From positions 13,474 through 77,473 of the forward strand of contig UQDL01000007.1 in the NCBI GenBank assembly GCA_900539775.1: DNA of 64,000 bases, in the 5' to 3' direction. Source of the DNA: an uncultured Anaerotruncus sp. GTDB taxonomy: Bacteria; Bacillota; Clostridia; Oscillospirales; Acutalibacteraceae. Positions 58,309 to 64,000 of this stretch are shown in pieces. Below the pieces are notes generated by a model. That model was not told where the DNA came from, ran no database searches, and saw only the letters and a program-made list of their open reading frames with translations. Every line of letters starts with the position of its first letter. Position 1 is the stretch's first letter. Made by a program: the position numbers and the translations under genes.

Positions 58309-59055
58309 TCAGCCCTGATCAATCGGGTTTTTATTATCATATTTAGCGGCACGGCCGTATTTTTCCTCAAAGCCGGGGTTAATATAATCCTCAACAACTT
58401 TACCGTCTCTGATTCTTATAACACGCTCTGCCTGCTCGGCAATTTCATTATCATGGGTGATTACTATAACCGTTCTGCCTTCATCCTTAAGATTGTGCAA
58501 AATCTGCATAACATCTTTAGTAGAACGAGTATCAAGATTACCTGTGGGCTCATCTGCAAGAATTACCGGAGGAGCTGCCGCAATCGCACGGGCAACAGCC
58601 ACACGCTGCTGCTGACCGCCGGAAAGTGCAGCCGGCAGATGATGCATACGGCTGCCGAGGCCGACCTTTTCAAGCGCAGCCTTGGAAAGCTGTTCTCTTT
58701 CGGCACGCGGAACGCCTCTGTAAACAAGCGGAAGCTCAACATTTTCAAGGGCATCAAGAGAAGCTATAAGGTTAAATCCCTGGAAAATAAAGCCGATTTG
58801 CTTATTGCGGATATCGCTCATTTGATCATCCGTGAGATCATCAACAAGTTTTCCGTTTATATAATATTCGCCTTCCGTGGGAGTATCAAGCAATCCAAGC
58901 ATATTCATGAGCGTTGATTTACCTGAGCCGGATTGACCGATAATTGCAACGAATTCACCCTCATCAATCGTGAGTGAAACGCCGTCAAGAGCATTTACCT
59001 GATTTTCACCCGGATTATAAATTTTATAAACATTGCGCACATCTATAAGATGCAT
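58309..59055 (-). CDS. MacB/LolD-type ABC transporter ATPase
   Basis: The 248-residue ATPase has Walker A GQSGSGKSTLMN (about 39-50), the Q-loop FIFQGFNLI, the signature LSGGQQQRVAVARAIA, Walker B VILADEPTGNLD and the H-loop VITHD. The GFNL and PTGNLDTRST patterns place it in the MacB/LolD/FtsE group that pairs with FtsX-like permeases. No permease is adjacent. The MacB-type permease at 46768-48015 lacks an ATPase, so the two may belong together. It has its own promoter and lies inside the split spoVA locus. Confidence 0.92.
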   Translation of the reverse strand: MHLIDVRNVYKIYNPGENQVNALDGVSLTIDEGEFVAIIGQSGSGKSTLMNMLGLLDTPTEGEYYINGKLVDDLTDDQMSDIRNKQIGFIFQGFNLIASLDALENVELPLVYRGVPRAEREQLSKAALEKVGLGSRMHHLPAALSGGQQQRVAVARAIAAAPPVILADEPTGNLDTRSTKDVMQILHNLKDEGRTVIVITHDNEIAEQAERVIRIRDGKVVEDYINPGFEEKYGRAAKYDNKNPIDQG

Positions 59056-59089
59056 AACAAATACCTCACATTACAAATTGTATATTATG

Positions 59090-59118
59090 ATATTACAGAT
59101 AATTATATGTTTTGTCAA
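59090..59118 (-). promoter_or_regulatory. Promoter of the ABC ATPase gene
   Basis: On the minus strand TTGACA, 17 bases, TAATAT. Confidence 0.75.
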
Positions 59119-59125
59119 GTCAATT

Positions 59126-59155
59126 TGAATAATTCTTGCGAAATATTAAATAATA
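59126..59155 (+). promoter_or_regulatory. Possible sigma-G promoter of spoVAC
   Basis: TGAATA, 17 bases, AATAATA. The known forespore sigma-G consensus is TGAATA and CATACTA; the -35 matches fully and the -10 in five of seven. It lies about 30 bases before the ATG. It overlaps the -35 region of the divergent ABC gene. Confidence 0.45.
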
Positions 59156-59186
59156 GTTAACAGTAAATTAAAAAAGGTGATGCAAC

Positions 59187-59630
59187 ATGGCAATAAGCAA
59201 AGATGAATACGGCAAAATGGCAGACAAGGCAAGCCCAAACACTCCCGTGTTTAAAAACTGCATTAAAGCATTTCTTATCGGCGGAGGAATTTGCTGCTTT
59301 GGGCAGCTTTTAAACACAATATATCAAAGTGCCGGAATGAGCGGAGACGAAGTAAAAGCAGCCACACCATGCACAATAATTATCATAACCGCAATTTTAA
59401 CGGGAATCGGTGTTTTTGACAAAATAGCACGCCATGCCGGAGCAGGAACTATTGTGCCGATAACGGGATTTGCAAATGCGGTGGTTTCCCCCGCACTTGA
59501 ATTCAAGCACGAGGGCATGGTGCTTGGCACTGCAGCACAGATGTTTTCGATAGCGGGGCCGGTTATAGTTTACGGAGTAGGCAGCTCATTTATATACGGC
59601 ATAATAATTTATATTTTTAAACTTTTTTGA
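59187..59630 (+). CDS. spoVAC: Stage V sporulation protein AC (SpoVAC)
   Basis: SpoVAC is a mechanosensitive-like component of the Ca-dipicolinate channel of spores. The 147-residue protein has four membrane helices and the family motifs AFLIGGGICCFGQLLNTIY, GVFDKIARHAGAGTIVPITGFANAVVSPALEFKHEG, and a C-terminal VYGVGSSFIYGIIIYI. AAAGGTGATGC provides the ribosome-binding site. It faces away from the ABC ATPase; spoVAE is 1 kb away on the other strand. Confidence 0.95.
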   Translation: MAISKDEYGKMADKASPNTPVFKNCIKAFLIGGGICCFGQLLNTIYQSAGMSGDEVKAATPCTIIIITAILTGIGVFDKIARHAGAGTIVPITGFANAVVSPALEFKHEGMVLGTAAQMFSIAGPVIVYGVGSSFIYGIIIYIFKLF

Positions 59631-59705
59631 ATTATTGTGGAAAGAACAACAAAATGATGATATAATCAAAACAAGATATGCCGAAAGGCAAAAGGAGTTT
59701 TGACT

Positions 59706-60143
59706 ATGCTTAAAGGAATACCTAAAATTATTTCCCCGGAAATTTTAAAAATTCTTTGCGAAATGGGCCACGGAGATGAATTGGTTATATCAGACGCAAA
59801 CTTTCCCGCCGCATCAATAGCACAAAGGCTTGTAAGAGCGGACGGAATTCCGGCAGCCGATATGCTTGAAGCCGTGCTTAAACTTATTCCGCTTGACCAA
59901 TACGATAACGAGCATTTCATTTTAATGCAAAAGGTGCCCGGAGATGATAAGGCGGATACTTCCGCTTGGGATGATTACACAAAAATTTTAAAAAAGGAAA
60001 GTCCGGAATCGGAGCCTGTGTTCTGCGAAAGATTTGCATATTACGAAAGAGCAAAAAACGCATATGCGGTTATCATAACCGGAGAAGAGCGCCAATATGC
60101 CAATATCATTTTGAAAAAGGGCTGTGTTTTGCCGGGAATGTAA
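59706..60143 (+). CDS. fucU: RbsD/FucU-family mutarotase (FucU-like)
   Basis: FucU interconverts alpha and beta anomers of L-fucose. The 145-residue product has the near-N-terminal catalytic motif CEMGHGDELVISDANFPA (His near 21) and VPGDDKADTSAWDDY, and ERFAYYERAKNAYAVIITGEERQYANIILKKGCV at the C-terminus, typical of FucU and not RbsD. The ATG at 59706 follows GGAG by eight bases. No other fucose catabolic gene lies adjacent; a broken fucosidase gene is 2.3 kb downstream. Confidence 0.92.
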   Translation: MLKGIPKIISPEILKILCEMGHGDELVISDANFPAASIAQRLVRADGIPAADMLEAVLKLIPLDQYDNEHFILMQKVPGDDKADTSAWDDYTKILKKESPESEPVFCERFAYYERAKNAYAVIITGEERQYANIILKKGCVLPGM

Positions 60144-60164
60144 ACAAAATTGTATATAAGCCGA

Positions 60165-60206
60165 AAGAGGCTTTGGGGCAGATCATGCTCCAAAGCCTCT
60201 TTTTTA
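60165..60206 (+). terminator. Terminator of fucU
   Basis: AAGAGGCTTTGG pairs with CCAAAGCCTCTT over a short loop and ends in a T-run. Confidence 0.92.
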
Positions 60207-60227
60207 TGCAGCCTTGATTCAGAATGA

Positions 60228-60770
60228 TTAAATCTTACTGTTTTTATAGATTTTCGCCTGCTTTAAAGCGTTTTCGATAAACTGCTTTTTGCCGTTTGTA
60301 TAGGCCGTTCTGCTATTTGGATGCTCTGCCGCCAAACGCATTTTGAGCCGAGAATACTCCTGCGCCGCAACCTCATTGAAATTAAGATAATCACACAGGT
60401 TTATATAATTATTCCAATCTTCACCGTTCCAAAGAACAACATGAATATAATGGGTTTGAACATTATTTTTTTCATCTGCGCAAACATATAGATGCTGCCC
60501 GGGATGATCCTCTCTTCGATAAGCAATTCCGTGTTTTCCCAATTCGTCGTTATGCCTAAACATATCTTCAAAGCTTGTTACTCCGACCGCAATATCAATA
60601 ATCGGCTTGGCGCAAATATTTTTAACTGCAGTGCTGCCAACATGGCGAATATCAACAGCATCGTTTTTTAATATGTATTTTAACAATTCAATTGTTTTTT
60701 GCGCTGCGGTTTCCCATTCGGCTTTATGCGCCTCAACCTCAACCGCGCCACGTTGCAAACCTATTGACAC
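60228..60770 (-). CDS. GrpB/UPF0157 family nucleotidyltransferase-fold protein
   Basis: The 180-residue protein has IRHVGSTAVKNICAKPIIDIAVGV, the invariant HVGSTAVPGLxAKPxIDI-type core of the GrpB (UPF0157) family with a nucleotidyltransferase fold, then HYIHVVLWNG and NFNEVAAQEYSRLKMRLAAEHPNSRTAYTNGKKQFI. Function is unknown in general. It lies 19 bases after tcdA on the same strand, so is likely cotranscribed. Confidence 0.9.
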   Translation of the reverse strand: MSIGLQRGAVEVEAHKAEWETAAQKTIELLKYILKNDAVDIRHVGSTAVKNICAKPIIDIAVGVTSFEDMFRHNDELGKHGIAYRREDHPGQHLYVCADEKNNVQTHYIHVVLWNGEDWNNYINLCDYLNFNEVAAQEYSRLKMRLAAEHPNSRTAYTNGKKQFIENALKQAKIYKNSKI

Positions 60771-60789
60771 AGCATTATACCCCTGAAAA

Positions 60790-61557
60790 TTATTTTGCCG
60801 CTTTATAACCGATCAGGTCTTTAACAACCTCACCCGCAATAATCAGCCCGACTGCAGACGGCACAAAAGCGTTGCTTCCGGGAATTGCCCTGCGTGCGGT
60901 GCACTTGTGCTTTGTTCCCTGCGGACAAGCAAAATTTTCTCGGCAGCTGTTTGCAGAATCCTCTGCCGGCATGATCGGCTTTTCCTTGGAATAAACAACC
61001 TTCAGCTTTTTTACGCCGCGCTTTTTAAGCTCATAACGCATAACTCTTGCAAGCGGACACACCGATGTTTTGAAAATATCGGAAACCTCAAAAGCCGTAG
61101 GATCCATTTTATTACCGGCGCCCATTGAGCTTATTATGGGTGTGCCGCATTCACGAGCCTGCATAACAAGAGCGATTTTTCCCGTAACTGTATCAATAGC
61201 ATCCACAACATAATCGTATTTTGAAAAATCAAATTCTGCCGCCGTTTCCGGTGAATAGAACATTTGGTGCTTATTGACAACACACTCGGGATTTATCTGC
61301 TTTATGCGTTCCTCTGCCGCATCAACCTTATATTTGCCGATTGTTTGATGAGTGGCGATAATTTGGCGGTTTATATTAGTGAGGCACACTTTATCATCGT
61401 CCACAACATCAATTGTGCCTATTCCGGATCTCGCAAGAGCCTCAACGGCATAACCGCCGACTCCGCCGACTCCGAAAATCGCAACTCGTGAATTTTTGAG
61501 TTTTTGCACAGCATCGCTGCCGATTAAAAGCTCTGTTCTTGAAAATTGATTCAGCAT
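60790..61557 (-). CDS. tcdA: tRNA threonylcarbamoyladenosine dehydratase TcdA
   Basis: TcdA (E1-like, ThiF family) uses ATP to cyclise t6A37 in tRNA. The 255-residue protein starts FSRTELLIGSDAVQKLK, a hallmark of the family, has GVGGVGGYAVEALARSGIG (ATP-binding), the DDKVCLTNINRQ motif and YVVDAIDTVTGKIALV, and a C-terminal extension with Cys residues (CPQGTKHKC). Length is normal. It is the first gene of a tcdA-GrpB unit with its own promoter. Confidence 0.94.
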   Translation of the reverse strand: MLNQFSRTELLIGSDAVQKLKNSRVAIFGVGGVGGYAVEALARSGIGTIDVVDDDKVCLTNINRQIIATHQTIGKYKVDAAEERIKQINPECVVNKHQMFYSPETAAEFDFSKYDYVVDAIDTVTGKIALVMQARECGTPIISSMGAGNKMDPTAFEVSDIFKTSVCPLARVMRYELKKRGVKKLKVVYSKEKPIMPAEDSANSCRENFACPQGTKHKCTARRAIPGSNAFVPSAVGLIIAGEVVKDLIGYKAAK

Positions 61558-61595
61558 ATATTCGTCCGCCCTTTTTACTTATAGCTTTGTGATAT

Positions 61596-61624
61596 ATCAT
61601 AGCTTTTTTATAGGAAAAAGTAAA
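61596..61624 (-). promoter_or_regulatory. Promoter of tcdA
   Basis: On the minus strand TTTACT, 17 bases, TATGAT, about 40 bases before the ATG. Confidence 0.6.
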
Positions 61625-61748
61625 GAACTAATTGACTTTTTCGGCAGTTGGCTCAATAAATTTGCACAAATCAATCCATTATTCAATTCTCACACAAAAG
61701 CATAATTACAGCAATTCTTTGCTTTAATACTCTTTCATTTTTTTCTTT
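61625..61748. other. Apparently non-coding stretch between tcdA promoter and the M-box short ORFs
   Basis: No gene of normal length lies between 61558 and 61979. This part is AT-rich. On the minus strand it starts with AAGGAGG and a five-codon ORF (ATG at 61752, stop at 61735), and a frame just after it would continue ERVLKQRIAVIMLLCEN before a stop, as if the start of a longer protein had decayed. I see no terminator here. Confidence 0.4.
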
Positions 61749-61796
61749 TCATTGGTCTTTCCTCCTTGAAAATATTTTTTTGAGCAACTTGCTCAT
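61749..61796 (-). CDS. Possible 15-residue peptide downstream of the M-box
   Basis: ATG at 61796 opens a 15-codon ORF reading MSKLLKKIFSRRKDQ. It has no clear ribosome-binding site of its own. Its TGA overlaps the next ATG (61752), which is preceded by AAGGAGG. The composition is basic and amphipathic. It may be chance. Confidence 0.25.
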   Translation of the reverse strand: MSKLLKKIFSRRKDQ

Positions 61797-61835
61797 ACAA
61801 CTATATGGAGCAGACGCAACGCTAAAGAGCGAAAG

Positions 61836-61937
61836 CTATTGTTTTAAAATATCGGCCGAAGAAAACGGAAGCCGAATGAAAGAAAGGCTTTTACATTGCC
61901 CTTTAGGATCTGCGCTTAAACTTCCCACATTGTCCAT
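61836..61937 (-). CDS. 33-residue ORF directly controlled by the M-box riboswitch
   Basis: ATG at 61937 follows GAGGTG with a suitable spacing, 27 bases after the terminator of the M-box. The product starts MDNVGSLSADPKGQ, has one Cys, continues KSLSFIRLPFSSADILKQ and has no membrane segment. I recognise no family. Its place is that of the gene normally governed by this riboswitch (a Mg2+ transporter), so it is either a true small protein, a leader peptide, or a remnant. Confidence 0.45.
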   Translation of the reverse strand: MDNVGSLSADPKGQCKSLSFIRLPFSSADILKQ

Positions 61938-61963
61938 TTTCTTCACCTCACAATATTAAAATA

Positions 61964-62005
61964 ATACAAAAATAAAAACCACCTACCCAAAGCGGATACG
62001 TGGTT
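61964..62005 (-). terminator. Terminator forming the expression platform of the M-box
   Basis: On the minus strand AACCAC pairs with GTGGTT, with an inner TA-CC/GG-TA part, followed by TTTTTATTTTTG. In M-box switches Mg2+ binding promotes such a terminator. Confidence 0.88.
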
Positions 62006-62039
62006 AAAAACAACATAAAATGCAAAAATGCAAATCAAA

Positions 62040-62205
62040 GCTTCAGCCTTGAATTCCGTTTGGGCTTTAGCTCAAAAGGGCGGTGAAACTGCATTGGTTG
62101 AAGCCTTGATCCGACTCCAACTGTTAAACCTGCGTGTGATGTCTCCATCGCTTTGCGGCAGCAGCCCATATCCCTTAAGTAGCCTCACTTATCGGGTATT
62201 CATTT
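62040..62205 (-). promoter_or_regulatory. M-box (ykoK leader) Mg2+-sensing riboswitch
   Basis: Read on the minus strand, the RNA has the conserved pieces of the M-box in order: GATAAGTGAGGCT, then GATATGGGCTGCTGCC, TTTAACAG, AATGCAG, and GAGCTAAAGCCC followed by ATTCAAGG. These match the Bacillus subtilis mgtE leader blocks GTTAGGTGAGGCT, GCTGCTGCC, CAACAG, AATGCAG and GTGCTAAAGC. The fold ends in an intrinsic terminator (61964-62005) behind a consensus-spaced promoter. High Mg2+ should end transcription. No mgtE, mgtA or corA follows. Confidence 0.92.
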
Positions 62206-62211
62206 TCGGCT

Positions 62212-62240
62212 ATTATAATTTTCATTATTACATTTTTCAA
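62212..62240 (-). promoter_or_regulatory. Promoter of the M-box transcript
   Basis: On the minus strand TTGAAA, 17 bases, TATAAT, placing the RNA start near 62205, just before the conserved riboswitch core. Confidence 0.88.
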
Positions 62241-62397
62241 TATAAAAACGCATATTTTTACAAATGTTTAATTCTTGTTTGATTTCGCTTGCAAAGCAGT
62301 TGATTCTATCAAAGCAACGGATATTGAACATGGCAAAAGCAGAAATAAACACTTAAACCGAATCATGAGATTTTACCTGTTTAACACTGCTTGCAAA

Positions 62398-63882
62398 TCA
62401 ACCGATTTCAAGCTTAAAGCAAACAGGCAAATTGCCCGCCGCCTTATTTTTCGCAAATATTTTCATTTCTTTATTATTGCGAACAAAATTAAGAGGTGCA
62501 TCGCTTCCCAAAAGCGTTACCTTGCTTATTATCATATCCTCTTTAATTTTTTTAAAACTTTTGATTTTAACAATTCCGCTTTTCGAAGGCTTCATCTGAA
62601 ATGCATACACAGAACCGTTTTTATAAGTAAATCTAAAATCTTTTTCCGTGAAGGGCTTTTTCTTATTATCACGAAAAAATCCCTCTTTTGCATTAACCCT
62701 GCCCTCGCCGAATTTTTGCCACGGCACGGTGCCGTAAATCCCATCGCCGTTAACAGAAAGCCACTTGCCGATTTCAAGCAGCACGGCTGTTTCCCGGGCG
62801 GTTATTGTTCCGTCACTTTTAGGGCCGACATTTAACAGCATATTGCCGTTTTTACTGACTATATCAACCAAATCGCAAATTATATGCTCTGCCGATTTAA
62901 ATTGATTATTTTCTGTGTAGCCCCACGATTTTTTGCCGATAGCCGTGCAAGTTTGCCATGTATCGGAAGCGGAATCAACAAGAGCGCCGCGCTCCACATC
63001 CAATGTGGCAACACCGGGCGCAAACGCCTGTTTTTTATAATTTATTGAAACCTCAATGCCCCATTCTGCGGCACGGTTATAATAATAAGCAGCTATCTTT
63101 TTAAGATAAGGCTTAAAGCCCTTATTTTGTATCCACCAATCAAAATAAAGAACTTCGGGCTTATAATCATCTATAAATTCGCAAACACGAACAAGCCAAT
63201 CATCAAGAAATTCTTTATCGGGAGAAACCGAATAAACATTTGATGTTGTTGTTCCGATAAGTGCAGAGCTTAATTCTTTGCAATAAAACGCAGGCCCGTA
63301 AAAATCAGCATATTTTCCATTTGAAATATCGCTGTTTATTGTTTTGCCTGTATTCATAAAGAAATAATGCTCTGCACGATGATTTGATGCACAAAAGTGC
63401 AATCCAGCTTCGTTGCAGGCAGCCTTAATTTCAGCGGCAACATCGCAATGCGGCCCCATTTGAACACTGTTCCAAGGATTTAACGAAGTGTTGTACATTG
63501 CAAAGCCGTCGTGATGCTCAGCAACGGGCATAACATAACGTGCACCGCTTTTTTTAAACAAATCAATCCATTCAGAAGCATTGAAGTTTTCGCCCTTAAA
63601 CATTGGTATAAAATCCTTATATCCAAATTCACTCGGGCTTCCGTAAGTGCTAATATGATGACGATAAGCGGGCTTCGTTTTATCGTACATTTCACGGCTG
63701 TACCACTCATTTCCGAATGCCGGAACACTGTAAACACCCCAATGAATAAAAATTCCGAATTTAGCATCTGCATACCATTTCGGCGTTTTATGAGCACAAA
63801 GAGAATCCCATGAAGCTTTAAATTTGCCGTTTTAAATAACTTCATCTATTAACTTTAAATATTCTTGCTTTGTTATATTCAT
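62398..63882 (-). pseudogene. GH29 alpha-L-fucosidase interrupted by an in-frame TAA
   Basis: GH29 enzymes remove alpha-L-fucose from host glycans. Translation from the ATG at 63882 (behind GGAG) gives MNITKQEYLKLIDEVI, then TAA at 63832-63834, then in the same frame NGKFKASWDSLCAHKTPKWYADAKFGIFIHWGVYSVPAFGNEWYSREMYDK and on to the end. FGIFIHWG is the first barrel strand of GH29, so the full reading is one gene with a nonsense codon. Later parts are intact: AEHHDGFAMY, the nucleophile region VLYFDWW and NMLLNVGP. No good restart lies before the ATG at 63690, which would lose the first strand. Without correction or read-through it is inactive. Confidence 0.85.
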
Positions 63883-63930
63883 AGTTCATTTGCTCCGTTA
63901 TTAAAATTGTTAAACAAAGAATTTAACGCA

Positions 63931-63949
63931 TTTTTCAAAGTTTGAAAAA
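63931..63949. repeat. Perfect 9-1-9 palindrome upstream of the fucosidase gene
   Basis: TTTTTCAAA G TTTGAAAAA. It overlaps a possible TTGAAA -35 box for the GH29 gene, and directly adjoins the terminator of the next gene to the right. May be an operator or simply part of the terminator flank. Confidence 0.4.
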
Positions 63950-63973
63950 GCAGCCCCTCTTTGAGGGGCTGCT
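63944..63973 (-). terminator. Terminator of a minus-strand gene beyond the window
   Basis: On the minus strand AGCAGCCCCTC pairs with GAGGGGCTGCT over a three-base loop and is followed by TTTTTC. It must serve a gene to the right of the window. Confidence 0.85.
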
Positions 63974-64000
63974 GTGTTTTGGATTTGCGTTATGCGAAGA

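Noticed and set aside
62040..62205. raiA-type or 6S RNA as identity of the structured RNA
   Set aside because: The order of GTGAGGCT, GCTGCTGCC, AACAG, AATGCAG and GCTAAAGC matches the M-box, and a terminator follows, so the Mg2+ riboswitch is the better reading.
62028..62282. 84-codon plus-strand ORF across the riboswitch
   Set aside because: It is the antisense of the conserved M-box RNA. Its sequence looks conserved only because the riboswitch is; it has no ribosome-binding site.
1..64000. tRNA genes, rRNA genes, CRISPR arrays, prophage or insertion sequences
   Set aside because: No TPsiC-like GTTCGAATC arms with acceptor stems, no repeat-spacer pattern, no transposase or integrase frame was seen on either strand.

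Overview
The window reads as chromosomal DNA of a low-to-mid GC Gram-positive anaerobe, most likely a spore-forming gut clostridium of the Oscillospirales/Ruminococcaceae kind. This is inferred from the gene content: a meso-DAP type MurE, an SpoVD-like PBP with PASTA domains, SpoVAC and SpoVAE, HPr with the regulatory serine, the YlxM-Ffh, RpsP-KhpA-RimM-TrmD and PhoH-YbeY-Era-YqzL-RecO blocks, a T-box, a Mg2+ (M-box) riboswitch, and strong sigma-A promoters with 17-base spacers. No tRNA, rRNA, CRISPR array, phage or insertion sequence was found.

Layout. 1-366: tail of a probable GH38 alpha-mannosidase. 681-13651 (minus): division and cell wall cluster, transcribed mraZ-rsmH-ftsL-PBP-murE-mraY-ftsW-murG-murA-ftsQ and then ftsZ from its own promoter. 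It lacks ftsA, murC, murD and murF. 13960-17865: GPH sugar transporter, TatD-linked radical SAM protein, MocR-type regulator and a small membrane protein. 17938-31740 (minus): housekeeping for CoA, rRNA and tRNA modification, DNA repair, SRP and ribosome assembly. 31854-35885 (plus): FkbM methyltransferase, MscS channel, sulfatase and a pyrophosphatase-like protein. 35965-40481: second GPH transporter, Fe-alcohol dehydrogenase and an intracellular sialidase. 40494-45307 (plus): T-box-controlled pheST, IreB, an unknown protein and an XRE regulator. 45424-54510 (minus): a NahK-like sugar kinase, a MacB-type permease with its adaptor, and the purine genes purE-purM-purN-purO-purD. 54770-61557: GH3 glycosidase, SCP2 protein, a split spoVA locus with an ABC ATPase inside it, fucose mutarotase, a GrpB-family protein and TcdA. 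61700-62240 (minus): an M-box riboswitch followed only by very short ORFs. 62398-63882 (minus): a GH29 fucosidase broken by an in-frame stop.

Theme. Mannosidase, sialidase, sulfatase, fucosidase, fucose mutarotase, NahK-like kinase and GH3 are scattered single genes with their own promoters. They fit a bacterium living on host glycans, with most enzymes lacking signal peptides and so probably acting on imported oligosaccharides. Points that stand out: the orphan M-box, the interrupted fucosidase, a MocR regulator whose PLP lysine has become arginine, start regions in which a terminator-like hairpin holds the Shine-Dalgarno sequence (spoVAE, yqzL), an archaeal-type PurO in a bacterial purine operon, and several strong palindromes at sugar-gene promoters.
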